64,000 nt of DNA from Nocardioides halotolerans DSM 19273 (GCF_000422805.1 NZ_AUGT01000009.1:558761-622760), one strand, 5' to 3'. Counted from the stretch's first letter, positions 9,348-18,348 are shown. Notes: generated by a model not told the origin, from the letters alone. Made by a program: numbers and translations.

Positions 9348-10643
9348 GTGCTGACCGCGTTCGCGAACGCATTCCGGACTCCGGATCTGCGGCGCAAGCT
9401 GCTGTTCGTCCTGATGATCATCGTGGTCTTCCGGGCCGGCTCGCAGATCCCGGCACCCGGCGTCGACGTCGGCAACGTCCAGTCGTGCATCAGCGACGTG
9501 GACAACACCGGCCTCTACAGCCTGATCAACCTGTTCTCCGGTGGTGCGCTGCTCCAGCTGACCATCTTCGCGCTCGGGATCATGCCTTACATCACGGCGA
9601 GCATCATCCTGCAGCTGCTGGTCGTGGTGATCCCGCGGCTGGAGGCCCTCAAGAAGGAGGGCCAGTCCGGCCAGACCAAGATCACCCAGTACACCCGCTA
9701 CCTGACCCTCGGCCTCGCGCTCCTCCAGGCGACCGGCATCGTGGCGCTCGCCCGCTCGGGCAACCTCCTCCAGGGCTGCGACAAGAGCCTGCTGCACGAC
9801 AACGGCACCCAGACCTTCCTGGTCATGGTGATCACGATGACCGCCGGCACCGCGGTCATCATGTGGCTCGGCGAGCTCATCACCGAGCGCGGCGTCGGCA
9901 ACGGCATGTCGATCATGATCTTCACCCAGGTCATCGCGACCTTCCCGACGACGCTGTGGGCGGTCGGCCAGGACAAGGGCTGGTGGATCTTCAGCATGGT
10001 GCTGGCGATCGGCCTCGTGATCGTCGCCGCCGTCATCTTCATCGAGCAGGCCCAGCGCCGCATCCCCGTCCAGTACGCCCGGCGGATGGTCGGCCGCAAG
10101 ATGTTCGGCGGCAGTTCGACCTACATCCCGCTGAAGGTGAACCAGGCCGGCGTCATCCCGGTCATCTTCGCCTCGTCGCTGCTCTACCTGCCGGCGATGG
10201 CCGCCCAGTTCAACCAGACCAACAACTCGGCCTGGGTGCGGTTCATCAACAACTACCTCGTGCGGGGCAACCACCCGCTCTACATGCTCACGTTCTTCCT
10301 GCTCATCGTCTTCTTCACGTATTTCTACGTCTCGATCACCTTCAACCCCCAAGAGGTGGCGGACAACATGAAGAAGTACGGCGGCTTCATCCCCGGGATC
10401 CGGGCGGGCAAGCCGACCGAGGACTACCTGTCCTACGTCCTGTCCCGCATCACGCTGCCGGGCTCGCTGTACCTCGGGTTGATCGCCCTGATCCCGTTGA
10501 TCGCGCTCGTGCTCGTCAACGCGAACCAGAACTTCCCCTTCGGTGGCACGTCGATCCTCATCATGGTGGGCGTCGCACTCGACACGGTGAAGCAGATCGA
10601 GAGCCAGCTCCAGCAGCGCAACTACGAAGGATTCCTGCGCTGA
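9348..10643 (+). CDS. secY: Preprotein translocase subunit SecY
   Basis: SecY forms the protein-conducting channel of the Sec translocon in the cytoplasmic membrane. The 431-residue product has about ten hydrophobic segments, the plug/TM2 region (FSGGALLQLTIFALGIMPYI), and the conserved cytosolic loops with QRRIPVQYARR and the C5-type loop (FNPQEVADNMKKYGGFIPGI). The GTG start has an AGAGGA site 5 nt upstream. adk follows after 16 bp, the usual secY-adk pairing. Confidence 0.97.
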   Translation: MLTAFANAFRTPDLRRKLLFVLMIIVVFRAGSQIPAPGVDVGNVQSCISDVDNTGLYSLINLFSGGALLQLTIFALGIMPYITASIILQLLVVVIPRLEALKKEGQSGQTKITQYTRYLTLGLALLQATGIVALARSGNLLQGCDKSLLHDNGTQTFLVMVITMTAGTAVIMWLGELITERGVGNGMSIMIFTQVIATFPTTLWAVGQDKGWWIFSMVLAIGLVIVAAVIFIEQAQRRIPVQYARRMVGRKMFGGSSTYIPLKVNQAGVIPVIFASSLLYLPAMAAQFNQTNNSAWVRFINNYLVRGNHPLYMLTFFLLIVFFTYFYVSITFNPQEVADNMKKYGGFIPGIRAGKPTEDYLSYVLSRITLPGSLYLGLIALIPLIALVLVNANQNFPFGGTSILIMVGVALDTVKQIESQLQQRNYEGFLR

Positions 10644-10659
10644 TGACACCGAGCACCCA

Positions 10660-11235
10660 GTGCGTCTGCTGATCATGGGCCCGCCGGGGGCGGGCAAGGG
10701 GACCCAGGCGAAGTTCATCGCCGAGCACTTCAAGATCCCGGCCATCTCGACCGGCGACATCTTCCGCGCCAACGTCTCCCAGGGCACCCCGCTCGGGATC
10801 GAGGCGAAGCGCTACATGGACCAGGGCGAGTACGTCCCCGACGAGGTCACCAACCTCATGGTCCGCAACCGGATCGACGACCCCGACGCGGTGTCCGGGT
10901 TCCTGCTCGACGGCTACCCGCGCACCCAGGCGCAGGTCGACGAGCTCGACGGCATGATCGCCTTCACCGGTCACCGCCTCGACGCCGTGGTGGTGCTGAC
11001 CGCCGACCGCGACGAGATCGTCACCCGCCTGCTCCAGCGGGCCGAGGTCGAGGGCCGCGCCGACGACACCGAGGACGTCATCCGGCGCCGGCAGGAGGTC
11101 TACGCCGAGGAGACCGAGCCGCTCATCGAGATCTACCGCGACCGGGGGATCCTGATCGAGGTCGACGGCATGGGCGAGGTCTCCGAGGTCACCCAGCGGA
11201 TCTTCGAGGCGCTCGACGGGCTCCCCGAGTCCTGA
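10660..11235 (+). CDS. adk: Adenylate kinase, short-LID form
   Basis: Catalyses ATP + AMP to 2 ADP. The P-loop GPPGAGKGT occupies residues 7-15. The AMP-binding segment has STGDIFRANV and LDGYPRTQAQ. The LID region is very short (RAEVEGRADDTEDVIRRR) with no zinc cysteines, giving 191 residues instead of ~215; mycobacterial Adk has a similar truncated LID. GTG 10660 gives the normal MRLLIMGPPG start; no strong ribosome-binding site is visible, which fits coupling to secY. Confidence 0.95.
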   Translation: MRLLIMGPPGAGKGTQAKFIAEHFKIPAISTGDIFRANVSQGTPLGIEAKRYMDQGEYVPDEVTNLMVRNRIDDPDAVSGFLLDGYPRTQAQVDELDGMIAFTGHRLDAVVVLTADRDEIVTRLLQRAEVEGRADDTEDVIRRRQEVYAEETEPLIEIYRDRGILIEVDGMGEVSEVTQRIFEALDGLPES

Positions 11236-11251
11236 CCGCTCCCCACCTCCC

Positions 11252-12070
11252 GTGATGAGCTGGCGCGACCGCGGGGTCGAGATCAAGACCCCTGAGCAGA
11301 TCGCCTCGATGCGCCGTGCCGGGCTGGTCGTCTGTGACGCCCTCGAGGCGCTGCGGGCCGCGGTCCGCCCGGGGGTGAGCACCGCCGAGCTCGACGCGAT
11401 CGCCGACGACGTGATCCGCTCGGCCAGCGCCACGCCGTCGTTCAAGGGCTACCAGGGCTTCCCGGCCTCCATCTGCGCCTCGGTCAACGAGCAGGTCGTG
11501 CACGGCATCCCGGGCGACCTGCGCCTGGCGGAGGGCGACCTGGTCTCGCTCGACTGCGGCGCGATCGTCGACGGCTGGCACGGCGACGCGGCGATCACGG
11601 TGCCCGTCGGGCAGGTGGCGCCCGAGCTGCTCGCCCTGGTCGCCGACACCGAGGCAGCCATGTGGGCCGGGATCGCGGCGGCGCGGGCCGGCCGCCGGGT
11701 CGGTGACATCTCCGCGGCGGTCGAGGCGCTGCTCCGCGCCCGGGGCGGCTACGGCATCGTCGAGGACTACACCGGCCACGGCATCGGCACCGCGATGCAC
11801 CAGCCTCCCGACGTACCCAACACCGGCCGCGCCGGCCGCGGCGCCCGCCTGGTGCCGGGCATCGCGCTCGCCGTCGAGCCGATGGTGACGCTCGGCGGCC
11901 CCGACACCGACGAGCTCGACGACGGGTGGACCGTCGTGACGACCGACGGCTCGTGGGCGGCGCACGCCGAGCACACCTTCGCGCTCACCGAGCGGGGCGC
12001 CTGGGTGCTCACGGCCCGGGACGGCGGCGAGGCCGAGCTGACCGCCCTCGGGGTCCCGTTCGGGGGCTGA
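11252..12070 (+). CDS. map: Type I methionine aminopeptidase
   Basis: Removes the N-terminal methionine from nascent proteins in the cytosol. The pita-bread fold ligands are all present: D101 (SLDCG), D112 (HGDAA), H176 (GHGIG), E209 (AVEPM) and E240 (AEHT), with the substrate histidine at H84 (VVHGIPGD). Length of 272 residues is normal for the short class. Starts are adjacent GTG (11252) and ATG (11255). It follows adk by 16 bp, the conserved secY-adk-map order. In many actinobacteria infA comes next; here it is 3 kb away. Confidence 0.95.
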   Translation: MMSWRDRGVEIKTPEQIASMRRAGLVVCDALEALRAAVRPGVSTAELDAIADDVIRSASATPSFKGYQGFPASICASVNEQVVHGIPGDLRLAEGDLVSLDCGAIVDGWHGDAAITVPVGQVAPELLALVADTEAAMWAGIAAARAGRRVGDISAAVEALLRARGGYGIVEDYTGHGIGTAMHQPPDVPNTGRAGRGARLVPGIALAVEPMVTLGGPDTDELDDGWTVVTTDGSWAAHAEHTFALTERGAWVLTARDGGEAELTALGVPFGG

Positions 12071-12614
12071 CTGGATACCCCCGCGAGCTCCGGCCCCCAA
12101 TCCGCGGGCTGACTTGTTACCCCCGCGAGCTTCGGCCCCCAGTCCGTGGCGCCAGCTTCGCGGCGCCTGGCTCGCTGGCGCTCGCTGCGGCGCAGGCGCC
12201 ACGGCCCGGAGGCCGATCGCGGGGCGCCTCGCTGCGCTCGGAAAGGCCGGGTCGCTGCGCTCCCACGCTCCCATTGGCTGACTTGTTACCCCCGCGAGCT
12301 TCGGCCCCCAGTCCGTGGCGCCAGCTTCGCGGCGCCTGGCTCGCTGGCGCTCGCTGCGGCGCAGGCGCCACGGCCCGGAGGCCGATCGCGGGGCGCCTCG
12401 CTGCGCTCGGAAAGGCCGGGTCGCTGCGCTCCCACGCTCCCATGCTGGATACCCCCGCGAGCTTCGGCCCCCAATCCGCGGCGACTGCTCGCTTCGCTCG
12501 CGGCGCCTTGCTCGCTGCGCTCGCTGCGGCGCGGGCGCCACGGCCCGGAGGCCGATCGCGGGGCGCCTCGCTGCGCTCGGAACTACCGGGTCGCTGCGCT
12601 CCCACCGCTCCCAT
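12071..12614. repeat. Tandem array of ~168-bp repeats after map
   Basis: A partial head copy (12071-12107) is followed by three long units starting near 12108, 12277 and 12444, a period of 169 and 167 bp. Units 1 and 2 are almost identical. Unit 3 is diverged in its first half but keeps the second half. Each unit contains CCCCCGCGAGCTTCGGCCCC, several CTCGCTGCG words and CGGCCCGGAGGCCGATCGCG. The array is open in several frames only because of its composition. No terminal repeats, transposase or attachment site are visible. This explains most of the gap between map and the TerC gene. Confidence 0.85.
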
Positions 12615-12690
12615 GGAGTTCGGGGCGCTCACGACGCGTGAGTGTCTCGCTGCCGCGAACGGCGACTACGTCCTCATCGGCCACGACCGG

Positions 12691-12812
12691 TAGGGTCGGC
12701 GCGAAGAGGGGAGTACTCCTTCGCCGCGAGATCGTCAGCACGAGCGCCAGCCCCCGGGCTTGCCTCCGGGCTCGCGGGTCACCCCACAGGTGGCGGAAGA
12801 GACCTCTGAAGG
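12691..12812 (+). promoter_or_regulatory. Probable yybP-ykoY (manganese) riboswitch with promoter -10
   Basis: TAGGGT at 12691-12696 fits a -10 box, so transcription would begin near 12703. The RNA then shows the two conserved halves of the yybP-ykoY aptamer: GGGGAGTA at 12708-12715 and GGAAGAGACCTC around 12795-12806. AGAGG (12705-12709) and CCTCT (12803-12807) can form the closing P1 stem, with a GC-rich arm between. This class senses Mn2+ and commonly precedes TerC/Alx membrane proteins, exactly the gene that follows. The identification rests on motifs, not on a covariance search. Confidence 0.72.
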
Positions 12813-12845
12813 TCTGCCGTCCCCTGACACCCCTGGAGCTGACCC

Positions 12846-13835
12846 TTGGACGTCTCACCCCTCGTCTGGATCCTCACGATCGGGATCACCACCGGCCTGC
12901 TGCTGGTCGACGTGTTCATCGTCGGGCGGCGCCCGCACGAGCCCTCCACGCCGGAGGTCACCCGGCACCTCATCTTCTTCATCTCGCTCGCGGTGGTGTT
13001 CGGCATCGGGGTGTGGGTGCTCGCCGGAGGCCAGTACGGCGGCGAGTTCTTCGCGGGCTGGCTGACGGAGTACTCGCTCTCGATCGACAACCTGTTCATC
13101 TTCATCATCATCATGACCAAGCTGCAGGTGCCGCGGCAGTACCAGCAGACCGCGCTCCTCATCGGGATCGTCATCGCCCTGGTCATGCGCGGGATCTTCA
13201 TCGCGGTCGGCGCGGCGGCGATCAACCAGTTCAGCTGGGTCTTCTACATCTTCGGCCTCTTCCTCGTCTGGACGGCCTACAAGCTCGCCAAGGACGACGA
13301 CCTCGACGAGACCCAGTACGACGAGCCCCGCATCGTCCGCTTCGCCCGCACGCACCTGCGGGCCACCGACGAGTGGAACGGCGTCAAGCTCTTCCTGCAC
13401 GAGAACGGCAAGCGGCTGGCGACGCCGATGTTCGTCGTCGTGCTGTCGCTCGGCGTGACCGACCTGCTGTTCGCGCTGGACTCGATCCCGGCGATCTACG
13501 GGCTCACCAAGGAGCCCTACCTGGTCTTCACCGCCAACATCTTCGCGCTGATGGGGTTGCGCCAGCTCTACTTCCTCATCGGCGACCTGCTCCAGCGGCT
13601 GGTCTACCTGTCCTACGGGCTCGCCGTGCTCCTCGCGTTCATCGGCGTGAAGCTGATCCTGCACGCGATGCACGAGAACGAGCTGCCCTTCATCAACGGC
13701 GGCCACCACGTCGGCTGGGCGCCCGAGATCCCCATCTGGCTCTCGTTGGTCGCGATCGTCGGGATCCTCGGCGTGACCACCGTCCTGAGCCTGATGAAGG
13801 ACGCGCGCGACCGGCGTGCCGCGGCAGCGGAGTGA
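12846..13835 (+). CDS. TerC/Alx-family integral membrane protein, probable Mn2+ exporter
   Basis: Multi-pass membrane protein of the TerC family, whose Alx and MeeY/MeeF members export manganese. The 329-residue product has about nine hydrophobic segments and the two diagnostic acidic motifs: ...SLSIDNLFIF (about residues 78-88) and ...GVTDLLFALDSIPAIY near 200-215. The TTG start is supported by GGAG at 12835-12838, 7 nt upstream. The upstream candidate manganese riboswitch matches this job. An ACCCC/GGGGT hairpin at 13850-13862 follows the gene. Confidence 0.88.
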   Translation: MDVSPLVWILTIGITTGLLLVDVFIVGRRPHEPSTPEVTRHLIFFISLAVVFGIGVWVLAGGQYGGEFFAGWLTEYSLSIDNLFIFIIIMTKLQVPRQYQQTALLIGIVIALVMRGIFIAVGAAAINQFSWVFYIFGLFLVWTAYKLAKDDDLDETQYDEPRIVRFARTHLRATDEWNGVKLFLHENGKRLATPMFVVVLSLGVTDLLFALDSIPAIYGLTKEPYLVFTANIFALMGLRQLYFLIGDLLQRLVYLSYGLAVLLAFIGVKLILHAMHENELPFINGGHHVGWAPEIPIWLSLVAIVGILGVTTVLSLMKDARDRRAAAAE

Positions 13836-13868
13836 CGGAATAGTGCGGGACCCCGCCGGGGTTGTGTC

Positions 13869-14909
13869 GTGGTGAGTGGCCTCCAGCTGTCCGTGCTCGA
13901 CCTCGTCCCGGTCCGCACCGACCAGTCGACGTCGGACGCCTTGTCGGCGACGCTGTCGTTGGCCCGCGCTGCCGACGAGCTCGGCTACCACCGCTACTGG
14001 CTGGCCGAGCACCACAACATGCCGGCGGTCGCGGCCACCAACCCGCCGGTGCTCATCAGCATGGTCGCCTCGGCGACGTCCCAGATCCGCGTGGGTTCCG
14101 GCGGCGTGATGCTGCCCAACCACGCGCCGCTGGTGGTCGCCGAGCAGTTCGCGCTGCTCGAGGCCGCGCACCCCGGGCGGATCGACCTCGGGATCGGCCG
14201 GGCACCCGGCACCGACCCGGTGACGTCGTTCGCCCTGCGCCACGGCGCCGGCGGGGTCAGCGACGAGGCCGTCACGCGGTTCCCGGAGTACGTCGACAAC
14301 GTCCTCGCGATGATGGAGCCCGAGGGCGTCGGGCTGAGCGTGGCCGGCCGCACCCACGCGCTGCGGGCCACCCCCGAGGCCCGGTCGGTGCCGACGATCT
14401 GGCTGCTCGGCTCCTCCGACTACTCAGCCCGGCTGGCCGCGGAGAAGGGGATGCCCTACGTCTTCGCCCACCACTTCTCCGGCTCCGGCACCGCCGAGGC
14501 GTTGGAGCTCTACCGCTCCGGCTTCCGGCCCTCGGAGGCGCTGGCCGAGCCGCGCACCTTCCTCACCGTCAACGCCGTGGTGGCGGAGACCGCGGAGGAG
14601 GCCGAGCGCCGCGCGCTGCCCAACCTGCTCATGATGGTCGCGCTGCGCACCGGCTCGCCGCTCGGCCCGCAGCTGCTGGTGGAGGAGGCCGAGAAGGTCG
14701 ACGTCCCCGACGCGCACCGCCCGCCGATGGAGGCCATGCGGTCGCGCTGGGTGGTGGGCGACCCCGCGAGCGCCCGCGCCCAGCTCGAGGACCTCGCCGC
14801 GACGTACGCCGTCGACGAGGTGATGGTGCACCCGGTCGCCGCCGCCCACGAGGGCACCGACCCCGCCCGCAGCCCGGCCCGCGAGGAGACGCTGCGCCTG
14901 CTGACGTGA
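13869..14909 (+). CDS. LLM-class flavin-dependent oxidoreductase (luciferase-like, YhbW type)
   Basis: Bacterial-luciferase-like TIM-barrel enzyme using reduced flavin; substrate unknown. Family features are the N-terminal LSVLDLVPV segment, LGYHRYWLAEHHNMP (about residues 38-52), the RVGSGGVMLPNHAPLVVAEQ stretch and RIDLGIGRAPGTD. It ends with a conserved mobile region around LEDLAATYAVDEVMVHP. Two adjacent GTG codons (13869, 13872) are possible starts. It stands alone between the TerC gene and the infA promoter. Confidence 0.87.
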   Translation: MVSGLQLSVLDLVPVRTDQSTSDALSATLSLARAADELGYHRYWLAEHHNMPAVAATNPPVLISMVASATSQIRVGSGGVMLPNHAPLVVAEQFALLEAAHPGRIDLGIGRAPGTDPVTSFALRHGAGGVSDEAVTRFPEYVDNVLAMMEPEGVGLSVAGRTHALRATPEARSVPTIWLLGSSDYSARLAAEKGMPYVFAHHFSGSGTAEALELYRSGFRPSEALAEPRTFLTVNAVVAETAEEAERRALPNLLMMVALRTGSPLGPQLLVEEAEKVDVPDAHRPPMEAMRSRWVVGDPASARAQLEDLAATYAVDEVMVHPVAAAHEGTDPARSPAREETLRLLT

Positions 14910-14911
14910 AG

Positions 14912-14941
14912 TTGGGGTTTCACGCGGGCCCGCACTAGACT
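14912..14941 (+). promoter_or_regulatory. Sigma-A-type promoter of the infA-rplQ operon
   Basis: TTGGGG at 14912-14917 and TAGACT at 14936-14941 are separated by 18 bp, a good match to a housekeeping promoter. The predicted start near 14948 leaves a leader of about 205 nt before infA. No other plausible gene lies between, so this region holds the promoter and leader only. Confidence 0.6.
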
Positions 14942-15153
14942 GACGAGTCGGCCCAACATGGGTCCGTCCTGTGGTGCCTCGCGGCTGCCCGGACTCCAGG
15001 CTCACAGCCTCGCACGAGCGGGCTCTGACCTGTGTCCGGGGATGAGGCCCTCCGGATGGCTGCATGAGGTCCACCCGGCACGAGCAGCACGCCGGGAGGT
15101 TCCCGGGCCGAACGGTAGACAACGATTCCAACCACGTACCACCAAAGGGAGAC

Positions 15154-15375
15154 ATGCCGAAGAAAGAAGGCGTGATCGAGATCGAGGGCACCGTCGTGGA
15201 GGCCCTCCCCAACGCGATGTTCCGCGTGGAGCTCAGCAACGGGCACAAGGTTCTCGCCCACATCAGCGGCAAGATGCGCCAGCACTACATCCGGATCCTC
15301 CCCGAGGACCGCGTGGTGGTGGAGCTCTCTCCCTACGACCTGACCCGCGGTCGGATCGTCTACCGGTACAAGTAA
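15154..15375 (+). CDS. infA: Translation initiation factor IF-1
   Basis: IF-1 binds the 30S A site and helps IF-2 and IF-3 during initiation. The 73-residue OB-fold protein reads [41 protein letters not shown] and ends RGRIVYRYK, close to the family consensus. ATG 15154 is supported by AAAGGGA just upstream and by the conserved N-terminus; the longer upstream frame is leader. First gene of the alpha operon here. Confidence 0.97.
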   Translation: MPKKEGVIEIEGTVVEALPNAMFRVELSNGHKVLAHISGKMRQHYIRILPEDRVVVELSPYDLTRGRIVYRYK

Positions 15376-15404
15376 CGCCTCTCCAGCCGAAAGAAGGACT
15401 GACC

Positions 15405-15518
15405 GTGAAGGTCAACCCGAGCGTCAAGCCGATCTGTGACAAGTGCAAGGTGATCCGTCGCCACGGCCGCGTCATGGTGATCTGCGAGAACCCGCGTCAC
15501 AAGCAGCGGCAAGGCTGA
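15405..15518 (+). CDS. rpmJ: 50S ribosomal protein L36, zinc form (bL36)
   Basis: bL36 is the smallest ribosomal protein and stabilises 23S rRNA near the GTPase centre. The 37 residues start [19 protein letters not shown]. Zinc ligands C11, C14, C27 and H32 are all present, so this is the zinc-dependent form. GTG 15405 has an AGAAGG site upstream. It lies inside a longer open frame that has no family match. Confidence 0.96.
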   Translation: MKVNPSVKPICDKCKVIRRHGRVMVICENPRHKQRQG

Positions 15519-15599
15519 AGCCACGCGCGACGAAGGAGCGCGGGGCGTCTCAGCCGCAGACCGAGAAGGCCCTCCGGCCGAGCCTGCGAGGCCGGAACG

Positions 15600-15685
15600 G
15601 GCGTCGAGATCCAGAAGGATCGAAGACGCCGCACCACACAACTGAACACCTCACATCGTGATCGCTAGTCCGTCCTCCCGACGGA
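15600..15685 (+). promoter_or_regulatory. Structured leader between rpmJ and rpsM
   Basis: The 266-bp gap 15519-15784 holds no gene. It contains two hairpins. The first (15600-15630) has stems GGCGTC/GACGCC and GATCC/GGATC separated by a small internal loop and capped by AGAA. The second (15669-15685) is TCCGTC-CTCCC-GACGGA. Neither is followed by a U-run, so a leader, processing site or protein-binding site is as likely as a terminator. The function is unknown. Confidence 0.45.
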
Positions 15686-15784
15686 TGAAGCCACCTCCGG
15701 AGCAGACGGCCGGAGCCCGGGTCAGCAACGACCGGGACGCGACACGACCGACACCGCTGCGAACCACGTAAGGAAACACCACAC

Positions 15785-16159
15785 ATGGCACGCCTCGTTG
15801 GTGTGGACCTCCCGCGCGACAAGCGCATCGAGGTCGCACTCACCTACATCTACGGCATCGGCCGTACCCGCGCCCAGCAGCTCCTCGCCGCGACCGGCGT
15901 CGACCCCAACGCTCGGGTCCACGAGCTGGGCGACACCGAGCTCGTCAGCCTCCGCGACGCGATCGAGTCCCAGTACAAGATCGAGGGTGACCTCCGTCGC
16001 GAGGTCCAGGCCGACATCCGCCGCAAGATCGAGATCGGCTCCTACCAGGGCCGTCGCCACCGCCAGGGCCTGCCGGTCCGCGGTCAGCGCACCAAGACCA
16101 ACGCTCGCACCCGCAAGGGCCCGAAGCGCACCGTTGCCGGCAAGAAGAAGGCGAAGTGA
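15785..16159 (+). CDS. rpsM: 30S ribosomal protein S13 (uS13)
   Basis: uS13 sits at the top of the 30S head, contacting L5 and P-site tRNA. The product starts [21 protein letters not shown] and has the helix-two-turn-helix region, then the C-terminal signature [20 protein letters not shown] and the basic tail [18 protein letters not shown]. Length of 124 residues is normal. GTAAGGA precedes the ATG. Confidence 0.97.
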   Translation: MARLVGVDLPRDKRIEVALTYIYGIGRTRAQQLLAATGVDPNARVHELGDTELVSLRDAIESQYKIEGDLRREVQADIRRKIEIGSYQGRRHRQGLPVRGQRTKTNARTRKGPKRTVAGKKKAK

Positions 16160-16166
16160 TCTAGAG

Positions 16167-16568
16167 ATGCCCCCCAAGACTCGCGCGACGGCCAAGAAGG
16201 TCCGCCGCAAGGAGAAGAAGAACATCGCTCAGGGCGAGGCCCACATCAAGAGCACGTTCAACAACACGATCGTCACCATCACCGACCCGACCGGCGCGGT
16301 GATCTCGTGGGCCTCGGCCGGCACCGTCGGCTTCAAGGGCTCGCGCAAGTCCACGCCGTTCGCCGCGCAGATGGCCGCCGAGGCCGCCGGGCGCCGGGCG
16401 ATGGACCACGGCATGAAGAAGATCGACGTCTTCGTCAAGGGCCCGGGCTCGGGCCGCGAGACCGCGATCCGCTCGCTGGGTGCCATCGGCCTCGAGGTCG
16501 GCACCATCCAGGACGTCACGCCCACCCCCCACAACGGTTGCCGCCCGCCCAAGCGCCGGCGCGTCTGA
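16167..16568 (+). CDS. rpsK: 30S ribosomal protein S11 (uS11)
   Basis: uS11 lines the E-site mRNA channel on the platform. Family segments include [38 protein letters not shown], and the C-terminal [15 protein letters not shown] 16167 is the conserved start (MPPKTR); it lies 7 nt after the rpsM stop with GAAGTGATCTAGAG between. The 133-residue length is normal. Confidence 0.96.
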   Translation: MPPKTRATAKKVRRKEKKNIAQGEAHIKSTFNNTIVTITDPTGAVISWASAGTVGFKGSRKSTPFAAQMAAEAAGRRAMDHGMKKIDVFVKGPGSGRETAIRSLGAIGLEVGTIQDVTPTPHNGCRPPKRRRV

Positions 16569-16592
16569 CCCGAGACAGAAGGAGAGACTGAC

Positions 16593-17201
16593 ATGGCCCG
16601 TTACACCGGACCCATGACCAAGAAGTCGCGCCGTCTCGGTGTCGACCTCGTCGGTGGCGACGCCGCGTACGAGCGCCGCCCCTACCCGCCCGGCCAGCAC
16701 GGCCGCGGGCGCATCAAGGAGAGCGAGTACCTCCTCCAGCTTCGCGAGAAGCAGAAGGCGCGCTACACCTACGGCGTCCTGGAGAAGCAGTTCCACAACT
16801 ACTACACCGAGGCGTCGCGTCGTGCCGGCAAGACCGGCGACAACCTGCTGCAGCTGCTCGAGTGCCGCCTCGACAACGTCGTCTACCGCGCGGGCTTCGC
16901 CCGCACCCGTCGCCACGCGCGCCAGCTGGTGTCGCACGGCCACTTCAAGGTCAACGGCAAGAAGGTCGACATCCCGTCGTACCAGGTCTCCGCGCACGAC
17001 GTCATCGACGTCCGCGAGAAGTCGCTGGAGATGACGCCGTTCATCGTGGCTCGCGAGACCCACGGCGAGCGCCACGTCCCGGCGTGGCTCGAGGCACTGC
17101 CGGCCCGGATGCGCATCCTCGTGCACTCGGTCCCGGTCCGCGCCCAGATCGACATCCCGGTCCAGGAGCAGCTCATCGTCGAGTACTACTCCAAGAAGTA
17201 G
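16593..17201 (+). CDS. rpsD: 30S ribosomal protein S4, zinc-free form (uS4)
   Basis: uS4 nucleates 30S assembly and in E. coli represses the alpha operon. The 202-residue protein starts [19 protein letters not shown]. It lacks the four-cysteine zinc knuckle of the C+ form, and the S4 RNA-binding motif ([20 protein letters not shown], about residues 93-112) is intact. AGAAGGAGAGA precedes the ATG. The zinc-free S4 contrasts with the zinc-binding S14 and L36 in the same region. Confidence 0.96.
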   Translation: MARYTGPMTKKSRRLGVDLVGGDAAYERRPYPPGQHGRGRIKESEYLLQLREKQKARYTYGVLEKQFHNYYTEASRRAGKTGDNLLQLLECRLDNVVYRAGFARTRRHARQLVSHGHFKVNGKKVDIPSYQVSAHDVIDVREKSLEMTPFIVARETHGERHVPAWLEALPARMRILVHSVPVRAQIDIPVQEQLIVEYYSKK

Positions 17202-17286
17202 TAGTCGACGCCTTCCAACTTCACATCGCCGCCACCGCAACATTCGGGCCCGTCATATAGCGGGTGGGTCCGGGAAGGAAGAACCA

Positions 17287-18306
17287 GTGCTCATCGCACA
17301 GCGCCCCACCCTGTCGGAGGAGTCCGTCGACGAGTTCCGCTCGCGGTTCGTCATCGAGCCGCTGGAGCCCGGCTTCGGGTACACCCTCGGCAACTCCCTG
17401 CGCCGCACGCTGCTCTCGTCGATCCCGGGTGCCTCGGTCACGAGCATCCGGATCGACTCCGTCCTCCACGAGTTCTCGACCATCGAGGGCGTCAAGGAGG
17501 ACGTCACCGAGGTCATCCTCAACCTGAAGGGTCTCGTCGTCTCCTCCGAGCACGACGAGCCGGTCACCATGTACCTCCGCAAGTCGGGTGCCGGTGACGT
17601 CACCGCCGCCGACATCACGCCCCCGGCGGGTGTCGAGGTGCACAACCCCGACCTCAAGATCGCCACGCTGTCCGACAAGGGCAAGCTGGAGATGGAGCTG
17701 GTCGTCGAGCGTGGCCGCGGCTACGTCTCGGCCGTCCAGAACAAGGGCGCCGACAACGAGATCGGCCGGATGCCGGTCGACTCGATCTACAGCCCGGTGC
17801 TCAAGGTGACCTACAAGGTCGAGGCCACCCGTGTCGAGCAGCGCACCGACTTCGACAAGCTCGTCATCGACGTCGAGACCAAGCCGTCGATCCGTCCCCG
17901 CGACGCGATCGCCTCGGCCGGCAAGACCCTGGTCGAGCTCTTCGGCCTGGCCCGCGAGCTCAACGTCGAGGCGGAGGGCATCGACATCGGCCCGTCGCCG
18001 GTCGACGAGCAGCTCGCTGCCGACCTCGCCCTCCCGGTCGAGGACCTGCAGCTGACCGTCCGGTCCTACAACTGCCTCAAGCGCGAGGGCATCCACACCG
18101 TGGGTGAGCTCATCAGCCGCTCGGAGCAGGACCTGCTCGACATCCGCAACTTCGGCGCCAAGTCCATCGACGAGGTCAAGGCGAAGCTGCACGAGATGGG
18201 CCTCTCGCTCAAGGACAGCGCGCCGGGCTTCGACCCGCACGCCGCCCTCGCGGCGTACGGCGACGACGACTACGACGACGCCTACGTCGAGGACGAGCAG
18301 CTCTGA
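17287..18306 (+). CDS. rpoA: DNA-directed RNA polymerase alpha subunit
   Basis: Alpha dimerises to start polymerase assembly and contacts UP elements and activators. The N-terminal domain (about 1-230) has [20 protein letters not shown]. The C-terminal domain (about 245-315) has the helix-hairpin-helix region [19 protein letters not shown] and the [19 protein letters not shown] segment. An acidic tail ([14 protein letters not shown]) ends the protein. The GTG start follows GGGAAGGAAG. Length of 339 is normal for actinobacteria. Confidence 0.97.
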   Translation: MLIAQRPTLSEESVDEFRSRFVIEPLEPGFGYTLGNSLRRTLLSSIPGASVTSIRIDSVLHEFSTIEGVKEDVTEVILNLKGLVVSSEHDEPVTMYLRKSGAGDVTAADITPPAGVEVHNPDLKIATLSDKGKLEMELVVERGRGYVSAVQNKGADNEIGRMPVDSIYSPVLKVTYKVEATRVEQRTDFDKLVIDVETKPSIRPRDAIASAGKTLVELFGLARELNVEAEGIDIGPSPVDEQLAADLALPVEDLQLTVRSYNCLKREGIHTVGELISRSEQDLLDIRNFGAKSIDEVKAKLHEMGLSLKDSAPGFDPHAALAAYGDDDYDDAYVEDEQL

Positions 18307-18321
18307 CTGGATTGCGCGAGC

Positions 18322-18348
18322 GTGCCGGCCGAGCGCTGTGGTCGGCAC
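18322..18348 (+). terminator. Hairpin between rpoA and rplQ
   Basis: GTGCCGGCC (18322-18330) and GGTCGGCAC (18340-18348) pair over nine positions with one G-U, closing a 9-nt loop, 16 nt after the rpoA stop. A second hairpin, GGCTGACC/GGTCGGCC, lies around 18375-18394. No U-run follows either. They may attenuate transcription or protect the rpoA message rather than fully terminate, since rplQ is normally co-transcribed. Confidence 0.45.

Noticed and set aside
9100..9372. Minus-strand 90-codon frame in the rplO-secY gap
   Set aside because: Mostly inverted-repeat sequence, no ribosome-binding site and overlap with the secY start.
12146..12845. Long open frames across the 168-bp repeats and into the TerC gene
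   Set aside because: They read Arg/Pro/Ala-rich products in more than one frame, without family signals, and overlap the riboswitch and TerC in the wrong frame.
14910..15153. A small upstream gene before infA
   Set aside because: An in-frame ATG at 15064 extends infA upstream, but the extra residues are unlike IF-1, and AAAGGGA supports 15154; the region is promoter and leader.
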